Shown here one piece after another: positions 35,601 to 47,600 of a stretch of DNA of 64,000 nucleotides. Position 1 is the stretch's first letter; each line of letters begins with the position of its first letter. Origin of the DNA: Astropecten irregularis (lineage: Eukaryota; Echinodermata; Asteroidea; Paxillosida; Astropectinidae). A program made the position numbers and the translations under genes. A model generated the notes under the pieces. It did not search any database and had not been told where the DNA came from. It saw only the letters and a program-made list of their open reading frames with translations. Location: the NCBI GenBank assembly GCA_963971285.1, contig OZ020260.1, forward strand, positions 10,698,798 through 10,762,797. The letters run 5' to 3'.

Positions 35601-38600
35601 ATTACAATGTCAAGTTTGTAACTCACTTTTTAGCCCCTGGAAGTGAAGAAGGAATTATTTTCAAGGAAATCTAAATTCAAGCTAAAATGACATACACTTC
35701 ATCCTTTTCTTACCCAAGGCCAATATCATGTACTGAAAAAAATTTCAGTACAAAAGATCTTCCTTTTTAGAAAATGGACGCCAGTCAAAATTCACACTAT
35801 GTGTACTAGATTAACTTTGTATAAAGACTGTGTTGGAACTATGCTAGTTCTTCCGTTTATCAAGGATCACGACTTCTCAAGAAGCCGTTTGTGAGTTAAA
35901 TCTGAATAGTCTCTGGTACACAGGTTTCTTTCATTGCATATAAACATGCCAATTTGAATTTCCCTGACTAGACTCAATTGCTATATCGCATGATTTAAAG
36001 CTAGCTTTTGCAATAGTTTCATAACATACGTCTTGACCCATACCCACTGTTCATAATGGATAAGAATGGCACAAAGGAACCAGTCCATTCCAGAGATGGA
36101 TATCGCTATGCAAAAGCTTGCCCTGCATCATGTGATATAGCAACAGAGTCTTTAGTCTGGGAAATTCAAACTGGGGTGTTAATGTGCAATGACCAATGGA
36201 GTCTGCATATCGGATACTATTCAAATTTAAATGGAAATGGCTTATTCTAACAATCAGCAATTCAATGATATTGGCTTAAATCTCTCAACGGTAGAAGTCT
36301 ACAAAAATCTGCCACCACTGCTGGTACCCATACCTGTTAACTGACTACAACTCTAAAGATGGTTATTTTCTAATGTGATTTATCCCACACCCTCTACAGA
36401 AACGTCAAGTCATTGGGCCAATACCTTGCGGTATAGTTAGTCTAAAAATCTTTTAAAAAAAGTTAATGGCAAATAATAATGTAAGAAATAAGACAAAACA
36501 GACGCTAAATCTATTCTAAAAGTGCTACTTTCAAACAAATAAAAGCATGATAATTAACATATGTTAATTAAAAGGATAATTACCCAAACGCTCTTGAATT
36601 TACGATATAAGTATATTAACGACTGCCATATCTCAGGCTTTTCAATGCGGAGTCATCTTTAAGTCATTGAAAGAGGTGTTGTCATGGCAACAATCAAGAT
36701 GCAAAAATGCCAAAACCAATACTAACATTGGGAATGACTGACTGACGCGTAGACTGAATGTGTGTAAAATGCATGTGAATAAAATGGTATATTCCTGTAA
36801 TTTCTTCCTTAAGCCCCTTTCACACCAGGGGCCTTTCTCAAAGCTCGGCTCTGGCTCAGGCTCATAGAGCTATATTAAAATTACTAGATGCGCTAGCTCC
36901 GTGTACAGAGTGATGCCTGCTGGGCGCATTAATGTTTGTGCAGAAACCTATGGAAAAGACACAATTTTGTACGTTTTTTTTTACGTTCATTTGCATATCT
37001 GCATTGTGTTCTACACAGGTGCGTTATCAAAAGCCAAATACGCCCAAAATCTGATGCACCTTTGGTAAATGTGCGCACTTCAGTCATGCAAGCGTCAACA
37101 AGACGTGCTACCGGTACCGTTCGCACATACTTGCACGTTGCATATAGAGTACACTCTTCGAAAGGTATTCCAGTAAAAGTTTTCTTGTTCTACAGACACG
37201 CACACAAATTCAAAATGACTGCGCCCAGAACGGCTTCAAAGTGTCTACGTACGCGCTCTAGTAATTTTAATATAACTCTATGGTCAGGCTCCAGCTTTGT
37301 CTCTGTAATTCATATGCTTATTAAAAAAGTGGTTTTTCATTGAAGAAGAAGCTGTTTGTTTTCTTTTTCAAACCAGAGAATCTACTTCCAAACTGCAGCC
37401 AAAAGCCTCTATTTTGATACCTGTAGTTTTAAAATAGATTCACGAAATGGAGACGGAGACAGAGCCTGAGCTGGAGCCGAGCTTTGAGAAAGGCCCCAGG
37501 CCTTGCGTAAAGTTGGGTAGTGTTGTACAGCAACTGTGCTGCCTTATGCTGGTTGCTACGCTAGTCTACGCTGGCTTACGCAACAATACGCCGATGACAC
37601 ACAAGGAGTACCGTACACAAGAAGTGCATGCTCTCGGTGTAGAGCACTGGACTCTGCAAGTATGCACTTTTTACGCAAGTCAACACAACACTACCCTACA
37701 GTACACCATTCCTAAGCAATAGTATGCTTAACTATGTCTGTAATATGCAATCCTACGTGTAGGTATGGCAATTATATTATGCCGGTACGTACACGGTGCT
37801 TATGCACAGGGTACGCAACCATACAGCATTGCACTACACACATCTGTATAGGCCCGATGTAACGTACCCACCTTGAGTACGCAGTCTTATTTCGGCGCAA
37901 ATGATTATATAACACTACGCAACTCTACATATACCTGGTGTGAAAGAGGGATTTAATCCTTCCTAACCCTACTAATCCTACCCTCCTTATGTTCTTTTCC
38001 CATTCCTTCCCATGTCCACCTCAAGTTTCTGGTGGCTACCTGACACAGGTTAGAATATGATAACCAGCCTTGCCATTATACTTCCCATCCCTTCCCATGT
38101 CCACCTCAACTTTCCGGTGGCTACCTGACACAGGTTTGAATATGATAACCAGCCTTGCCATTATACTTCCCATCCCTTCCCAAGTCCACCTCAACTTTCC
38201 GGTGGCTACCTGACACAGGTTTGAATATGATAACCAGCCTTGCCATTATACTTCCCATCCCTTCCCAAGTCCACCTCAACTTTCCGGTGGCTACCTGACA
38301 CAGGTTTGAATATGATAACCAGCCTAGCCATTATACTTCCCATCCCTTCCCAAGTCCACCTCAACTTTCCGGTGGCTACCTGACACAGGTTTGAATATGA
38401 TAACCAGCCTTGCCATTATACTTCCCGTCCCTTCCCATGTCCACCTCAAGTTTCCGGTGGCTACCTGACACAGGTTTGAATATGATAACCAGCCTAGCCA
38501 TTATACTTCCCGTCCCCTTCCCATGTCCACCGCAACTTTCCGGTGGCTACCTGACACAGGTTAGAATATGATAAACAGCCTAGCCATTATACTTCCCGTC

Positions 38601-41600
38601 CCTTCCCATGTCCACCTCAAGTTTCCGGTGGCTACCTGACACAGGTTTGAATATGATAATCAGCCTTGCCATTATACTTCCCGCCCCTTCCCATGTCCAC
38701 CTCAACTTTCCGGTGGCTACCTGACACAGGTTTGAATATGATAACCAGCCTTGCCATTATACTTCCCATCCCTTCCCATGTCCACCTCAACTTTCCGGTG
38801 GATACCTGACACAGGTTTGAATATGATAACCAGCCTTGCCATTATACTTCCCGTCCCTTCCCATGTCCACCTCAAGTTTCCGGTGGTTACCTGACACAGG
38901 TTAGAATATGATAACCAGCCTTGCCATTATACTTCCCATCCCTTCCCATGTCCACCTCAACTTTCCGGTGGCTACCTGACACAGATTAGAATATGATAAC
39001 CAACCTTGCCATTATACTTCCCGCCCCTTCCCATGTCCACCTCAACTTTCCGGTGGCTACCCGACACAGATTAGAATATGATAACCAGTCTAGCCATTAT
39101 ACTTCCCACCCCTTCCCATGTCCACCTCAACTTTCCGGTGGCTACCTGACACAGATTAGAATATGATAACCAACCTTGCCATTATACTTCCCGTCCCTTC
39201 CCATGTCCACCTCAACTTTCCGGTGGCTACCTGACACAGATTAGAATATGATAACCAGTCTAGCCATTATACTTCCCGTCCCTTCCCATGTCCACCTCAA
39301 CTTTCCGGTGGCTACCTGACACAGATTTGAATATGATAACCAACCTTGCCATTATACTTCCCGTCCCTTCCCATGTCCACCTCAACTTTCCGGTGGCTAC
39401 CTGACACAGATTAGAATATGATAACCAGCCTTGCCATTATACTTCCCGTCCCTTCCCATGTCCACCTCAACTTTCCGGTGGCTACCTGACACAGATTTGA
39501 ATATGATAACCAGCCTTGCCATTATACTTCCCATCCCTTCCCATGTCCACCTCAACTTTCCGGTGGCTACCTGACACAGGTTTGAATATGATAACCAGCC
39601 TTGCCTTGTTCTGTGGCTTCCGTTTTACTGCCGCAGCACGCCGGCCTGGAGCACGGACACGCCGACCAGCATGTTGAATTACAGACCGCATCCATACCAG
39701 AGCATTTCACCGGTCCCAGGGTAGGGCAAGGCCAGGGGATGCCATGCACATTCAGATAGTTATACCAGCGGCGGTACCGGGGAAGAGGAGGGTCCACCAC
39801 AGTCACTGTGATCTCTGGTAGAGGTCGGGGGTCGTTCGGGGGTCAGAGGTCAAATTGCGGAAGTTGCGGTTGCACACACAAAAGGCGGAGTACACGTGAT
39901 TTTAAAGATAGAACAGAATCGGGGGTATAAAAATAAACAGAGCAAGACACAATGTGGGTTAGGCACAATACACAAAACAGAAGACAATGGGAGGTTTCAT
40001 CTAACAAAGATGCAAAACAACAATTCAATATAACCATCCTATTTTAACTAATTCTCACAAAAAGAAAATAATGCTGTCTAAGCTATCAATATTTAATTTC
40101 CTAATGGTTTATCTGTTGCATGGGAATTCCAACATTTCCTAATTTCATATCCAACCATTTACATTCAATATGGTCGATTCTATCAGTCCTCGATGGTTTT
40201 GCTTTACTGTTAAAACGTAATTTCTATTTTGCAAGGTTCATGAAACTAATTGTAACAAAGTACTGGCAATGCATGCCAGTAGTAGCCAAGCCAATGATGG
40301 AGGTGACATCATTCTCATTGTGTGTCTGGCAATGTAAAGGTAAGAATGAAATGTGTCTTCATGAGAAATCTTGAAAGAATGTTTATGATCATGCATTTGT
40401 CCCTCAACTCATCTGGCAAGACTTTTGTTTTAACAGAAAGCTACGCTCTGTGTATTCTGAGTATCACCCATTCTACTCCGTGTCACTATATGTACGAACG
40501 TCAGATACATGCGTGCATGCAAATTTAACGCGGCACATCAACCAATCAGATCTGTTTTGAGAACATTTCCGTCAGGATCGTGATGGAAGATGTTGATTGG
40601 TCAATTTTGCGCGTCCGTGCGGCAGCAGCTACATGACAGACGCGCTCACCAAATGGCACGATAGTAGATGCCCCTTGATTGGTCAAAACTTAGAGCGGTC
40701 AGTGCTGGGTTGGCTTGCATATAATTAATCAGGAAACCTGCACGCATGTGATAGACACTTGCTCCCTGTACGGCGAGTGTGTCTATCACAATAGACTACG
40801 CTCTGTGTGGCTGAAACGCTAAAGATCTGATGAGGACATTATGAGTATCTGGGTCTGCTCCCTGGACATACAATGGAGCATACTCGGTTTTTGTGGAGGG
40901 ATCGGACATCGGTAACAACCAGTGTAAAACTCTCCTGCTATATAATTATATGACCCAGGCTTGGAAAGGCCGGATGCAGTGGCAGTTATGGGCGATTACA
41001 GTGGTAAGGCCCGCTTCAAACGTCAAATTGTCGTGTCTACTTCAATACATTGCAATCGACATAAAAGTGGTGGAAGTTCGGCAGTTGTTTCAAATGTGGG
41101 TTTTCTGTTAACCTTATTGCAAATTTCAACATGGCAGCTAGACCAAGAGAGAGTTATGATATTGCGATATATTCTAATTGCGAGAAGGTGGCGCTCTCTT
41201 TTACAACAACTGTCGGGCACGAGCATGCGCAGTTTCAAACAGTTCGGGGTGGAATTCTAGAAATTTCGATGTTTCAAGCCGCGCCGCTCTTTTGCCGTTA
41301 AAAGCGGCAAGACCTGTCAAACTTTCCACAGGAAGCCGGCGTTTGCTTCAAACGTTGAATTTCTGCCGTGTCTAATTCAAATTTTGGGCCATTATTTGAA
41401 CTGAATACGGCAAAAGTTTGACATATGATTCGACGCGGACCCGAGTGTGTTTTATTCTGTCCACAGAAACATCACCTCTTGCCAGACGAGTCTTTGGAAC
41501 AGAAAGTATGAGATGTGATGATGACTGATACAATGGCTTCAGGGTTGTGACACTGTAACTTTTCTTATGTTAAAAATGGAGTGAGATAAGATGATTTGAA

Positions 41601-44600
41601 TAGTCATGAGCAGGGAGAACTTGGAAAAACAATGAGGAATAATTTGATGTTGAAAACTAGAAGCCATTGAGGCTGCGGCAAGATGAATTTCAGCATTCCT
41701 GGTGAATTCAGGCGATGCTTTTATACAAAAAGTAAATGCTGAAGAAGGGCAGCCGCCGTCAAGAATAATGATGAATTTGCTTAAAGCATGAATATGCATG
41801 AGATAGAGACCATGAGGAAGAGGATGTGATATTCATTCCAATATATTTACTGTGTGCAAAAGCAGGCATTCCTGGTGCTTTGTGATATGAAAAAATTAAA
41901 CTTTTTTTGTCAGATTTGCAAGAGTGAGAATTTATGCTAACTAGGCTTGCCCCTTAGCGTCTGTGCTCTGAGTGCACCCGTATGAAAATATCATGTGCTG
42001 GATCAGGTGGGATTCGAACCCAGGACATCCTGCTTACTAGAACAGATATAGACTACTAGACCTCCAAGCTAGCTGATGGGGTCAGCAGGTAAGATGGTGA
42101 AGGGCAAGCCTAATTTTGCATAATTCTACCTCCATGACGAAAAATCATCAATACATGTAGTTGAAAATTTAGTTTTCAGAAACACCTACCAATAAATGCT
42201 GTTTTAAATGCAAAATTTTGTTAAAAATCTGAAAATTTCTATTGGGCACAAGACCCATGCAGTACAGCAAGGTGATTATGCTTTCAAAATGTCTATTTAT
42301 TAAACTAATTTAATTTTTTCTCACTGGATAAAGATAAAGATTTATGATTCTTTGGCAACTAAAAAATTAAACTGACTTGTTTGCCTGAATACCAAATGGT
42401 TGAGTTTTTTCTGATACTTCATTTGGCTAATCTTCAGCATTTTTCATTTTCTTGAAAGTGTTCATTAATTAAACTCTTAAATTTTTTCATTCAATACTGA
42501 AAACATTCAAATTGATTAAAATAAAAACCAAAGACATGCATACAAGCAACAAGTACACAACAGATGGATTTTAGACAGACAAATAAATATGAAATGATAA
42601 AAGAACAAGAGACAGAGGTTAAACAAAAATTGTGGTGACTGTTGTGATACAGGATATGCAGAAATAGATAAATCAACTGACCAACCAACAGGGAAAACAC
42701 ACAGAGAACCACATGCAGAGGAATGTGAACGAAAACTTGGCGAGGGGAAAGGGGTAACATTTGTGGGTACACCATGCGGGCACGTTGAGATCGGGAAACG
42801 TCGACTGCAACCTAGCAACAATGGCTGAGGCTTTAAGCCAGGAAGGGGGAGGGGGAGAGGGAATAGGGACTCTGCCTTAGAAAATAAGTTGGCGCAATAT
42901 TGCATTTGAAAGGATTGTAGATTTATAAGGTAGGAACAGCTGTTTTTCAACTGCGTGCCAAATTTAGACTGCCCGTTTTAAAATCCAGCAGAAAAAGTCC
43001 CGGACACAACATCACTATGGGAAGGGAACTGAATAAATACAGAATACCGAACACACAATTCTGTGCTTTTGTTTGATAATCAAATTTCAACTGAAGCTTA
43101 CGGTAAAATCGTTTGCATTTTAACTTTAGATTTAACCCTGGTCCTGAGCAGGGTTGAACTCACCCCGGAGAAAGGGCAATCTCGGGGGTGACTCAGGGGT
43201 GGCTCGGGGGTGACAGAGGGGTGAACATTTCAAGTGGGAATCATGGCTTATTTTCACCCCTAGTTATGTCGCCCCGGGGCCGTGCCCGAGATTGGTCAAG
43301 CCTTGGGTAAAGGCCTTTAGAGGGCTTGAAAAATAATGTGTCACTCTCCAAACATTCTCAGTACATCCACTCGTGGAAGCCAAACAAGCAGCTTAGCGTT
43401 TTCAATTAGGCGTGAAACCAGGGGCATATTGGACAAGTCACAGTGCTTAAAACACAAGAACAAAAAAAAAATGTAAAAGTAGGATGCAAGAATGATGAAG
43501 AGCGCACACTGATACAGCCCAGCGAAGGATGATCTTGCAGCAGAAGGAAATAGTTTTTCAGGACAGCGTGATGTGGCTCCGAGAAGTTTTCAGAGTAACA
43601 AAAAATCAACCAAAACAGGAAAAAAAAAACTAAAACAAGGCAAGGGCAGGCATCAATGATTTGGAAAAACCCGTCACCATTCTAATGAAATGATCTATCA
43701 GGTCATAACCAGGTCATATGGGATGACCAATGACCTGGGTCATGACCTCGTACCCTGACACCTGTTAAAGTCTAACAACCAATCACCAATGACTTTGAAA
43801 TGAAATGACCTAGGTCAATATACAGGCTACCGTTCTAAGATAGACCACCACCCAGTTAATGAGATATGTCCTTTGAGTGAGTTAATTAGGCAGGTAATGA
43901 CCTTTGACACGAAGGTCACAATTAATCTATCTTAAACTAAGTCATGGTAAGATGTATAGTATTAGTGTGTTTAATACTGTGAGTGGCAAAGGCTTGCATT
44001 TTTGTATGTAGTCTTATCATGGGATGTTTGAAGCACATTTTCGAAGATACAACGTAATAAGCATATCATAATAGTTTTCACAAAGGGGCGAATTTGTGAG
44101 TGTTTGTATGGGGAGATTTTTGGATCACTGCCAATTTGTTCGGTAAAAAAGTTCAAGAGAAATGAACGGACTGACCAACCAGAAGGCCTTTGCCTCAACT
44201 TGCTCAGCACATGCTTGGCGTCATTTTCAATGAGTGGAAAGACTTCATTTTACAAAAACAGCAAGCCATTTGCTTTCACATTGTTAGGGTGTTTGTTAGA
44301 GTTTCAGCAAGTGAAATTGGTAGAATAACCATTAATATCAGCCTAATGATAGAGTTGGAAAAGGTATTAAACCTATAAAACTGAGATGGGTGACTTTTTC
44401 ATATCACCATTTATCCGTCCTATTTTATGAATTTGTTTTCAAATATTCTTACATCATTTTTACCTTATAATCAAAACAATGGGAGACTTTTGGAGAGTCA
44501 GTCTTGAGTCAACAGTGAATGCACGCGCAATACAACGCGCGCATGCTCACAATTGCGCAAGCATGGTTTGCGTGTGCTCTGTTGACTCAAGACCGACTTT

Positions 44601-47600
44601 CCAAAAGTCTCCCATTATTAAAAATTCCTTTTACATTTTCTCCTTGAAAGAAGAAATTTTCAGCAATACTAATAGGAAGAAGGGTCGCCATGTGAATATG
44701 ACCTATGACCTAAGACTTACCCGGTTCCCCGTTCTCGACATTGTGGTCCCCATTCATCCTCTTGACATCATTCATGTGAAGGGTTGTACTTCCCTCACTG
44801 CAAATTTAAGAACAGATTTCAATGTCAGGTTTTCAAGTGTAAACGGCATGGACTGTAAATAAACACAAACTTGATAGCATGGTGCTTATTACACCACTGG
44901 AAGTAGTCCAATCGTGCAATAGGAGCCTATTACTCCACTGGCAGTTGTCCAATTGCACAATAGGAGCCTATTTCACTGGCAGTTGTCCAATCATGCAATA
45001 GGTGGCTATTACACCACTGGCAGTATCCCAACCTATTACACCACTGGAAGGATTTCAATTGTGCAATAGGAGCCTATTACTCCACTGGCAGTTGTCCAAT
45101 TGCACAATAGGAGCCAATTTCACTGGCAGTTGTCCAATCGTGTAATAGGTGCCTATTCAATGATGGAAATACTATGCAATCACAAAATAAACACAAAATG
45201 GCCAAATTAAGAAGTTGATAACAGGTACCCGAATGTTGAGGTGACATGGCTCTGTATGTCAACTCAGAGACCCCTTATAAGATGGACTGGGTCCAGCAAC
45301 CCTGTAAGTACCCCTACCCCTTGATGCTTACATTGCTTCCTCGCCGGGCTGCGGTGAGTTCCTGTTTGATTGTAGCTCACGCTGTTCCTCTTCTCTCAGT
45401 GCAGCGGCTTCTTCTTCTTCCTCCTGGTCTAGCTTGGTCATTTCCTGGGCGTTAGCAAGGTTATCCACGGCGATAGCAAGGAAGACATTCAGAAGGGTGT
45501 CTGGACGTGGTGGTTAAGGAAATTGCTGCAAGCTAGCTACGAAGACATCGATGGATGTTTGGATGGAACAAGCCAACAGAAGACACAAGCAATGAATTGC
45601 TGCAAATTGCTCATCAACCCCAAAAAATTATGCTCAGGAATGGAGTTACATGTAGGCTCTGAGGCTCCATCTCAGGCTCCGGCTCCATTTCGTGAATCCA
45701 TTCTGAAATAACTGGTATCAAAATAAAGAGTTTTTGCTGAGGTTCTGAAGTAGATTCTCTGGTTTGAAAAGGAAATCAGAGCTTCAGCTTCAATGAAAAA
45801 CCACAACCTATATTTTCAGCATATGGATGTCAGAGCTGGAGCCTAAGCCTGAGCCTAAGCCACTGTTTCGTAAACGCCCTGAGAAAGATCCTGCTAGGAA
45901 AAAAACGCCAGGCTCTACTAACTCTAAGCATAAATGCATTGGCTTTTGTCTGCCAAACAAACAAAGCTAATTGACTATTATAGGGACATCATCACCAACA
46001 TAGGGCTGGATGGCTCAGCTGGTAGAGCACTGATACCGTATTCTAAAGGCAGCTGGTTTGAATCCTGCTCCAGTCAATTTTTCTTTGTTCACTTTTCAAT
46101 GACTTCAAACAAATCCAATGCTTAGAGTTAGCAGGGCCCTGACACGTTTAAGAGAAAGCCTTTGAGAAAGATCCTGATAAGATCGAAATGTGTCAGGCCC
46201 TCTTAGCTCTAAGCATTTGATCAGGTCATTTTGGCTGATGAGCAGTTTGCAGCAGTTTATTACTTGTATCAAATTAATCCGATCAGTTTTCTTTGTGGTT
46301 TATATTTGATGATCATGAGATAAACAAGAAGACTTCAACAGCAACAGCAACAACAGTAACATCAAGAGCAGCAATGCAGCAGCACAAGCAGCTGCACTTT
46401 GGCAACAGCAACAGCAGTCAATTGTGAAAGGATACAATTGCCAAATAGCACCAGAATGACAAAGTAGAGGCTGTAAACCATTCCCTCGGGCACGCCACCT
46501 TTGGACTGGACGCCATAGTACATGACCATGTTCCAATCCTCCCCAGTCAGAATCTATCCAAATCCAAAAACAAAGGCAAAGAAAAATGGTCAAAACTCCA
46601 CAGATACAAGTGAAATTTCAGGTACAACCCTATAATTCCTTCCCTTAGATCATTCTAGAACTTGATAGAATCAAGTTCCACAGGTCTTGGGTTTAAGTTC
46701 TGTTGAGTGCTGGCTCATCAATAGTGAAGAGCGCCCTCTGTAGTTCTAAGTTGTTGTTGTTGTTCGCGCGCTATGAATAAAAGTACATGCAGAAGTTCAG
46801 ATCTTGCCTCCATCAAATTGCTCTAATATCTAAGTCTGAAACCCTCTTCTAGCCCGATCACGCAACAAGTTCCATTCCAGTTCAGTATTAGTTTTCTTAA
46901 TACATGTAGCTCATGTTGTCTGCATTACCATGTCAAGCCAGTTAGGAATATGAAGCAAATCGAGCAAATAGGCCTTATTCATGGCGCATCCATTTGTCAC
47001 CTTCCTTACACATTGGAAAAGATAACACCAATTCTAAGAAGAAAACGGGTACCAGACTATTTTGAATCCAAGCCACGGTTTGATTGCACTGCTTCAAATG
47101 CAGGATGAATGCAAAGTGAATAAGGCCAATTGTATGGACTTTGATCATAATATATATTATATTATGAGGTGGGGGGGATGGCGTGTATTATCATCCCCCC
47201 CCCAATATTTTAAGGTTGAATGTCATTCAAGTTAATGGTATAGAAATATTACATGATCCTTGTTGTTTTGTGTGTATTCACAGTGAATTTATACTACACA
47301 TATAATGTTTAATTCTTCTGACTATCATTTTTAAATGCTCTAAAATGCGACTTTTCGACTCTGTTTTATTAAAAAGTCCCAAGTTTGGGAGGGGGGTATC
47401 CCACCTACCACAGCCCCCACCGGCTCGGTCGCTTCGCTTCCTCGCATAGGACACCAAATCGCCAATCATCCCCCCCCCCAATCATAAGAGAAATCAACAC
47501 CACTGACAACATATTAAAAATTTCCGGCAAATTGTTGAAAATTAGGGAAAAATTTTGGCTATATAGTCTTACCTGGAACACTGTCATGAGTGCAATCGGG

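Larger units (their letters stand above)
36814..37950. mobile_element. 1.1-kb inverted-end element carrying nested elements
   Basis: The outer ends CCCCTTTCACACCAGG and CCTGGTGTGAAAGAGGG are inverted repeats. Directly inside the left end is a GAGCC fold-back element (36827-37501), which is itself split by a CATAGAGC element (36863-37282). The remainder has many TACGCAA-type motifs and no recognised coding sequence. Confidence 0.65.

Noticed and set aside
36936-37343. 135-codon plus-strand open frame
   Set aside because: It spans the inserted CATAGAGC element and part of the GAGCC fold-back element, both non-coding repeats.
39482-39691. Open frame across the end of the 85-bp satellite
   Set aside because: Most of it is satellite sequence read in one frame. 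The only part worth keeping is the separate frame at 39698-39814.
42516-42950. 144-codon minus-strand open frame as a II-III loop exon
   Set aside because: No acceptor and donor pair gives the required phase, and the peptide is compositionally skewed (Pro/Leu runs from a G-rich tract).
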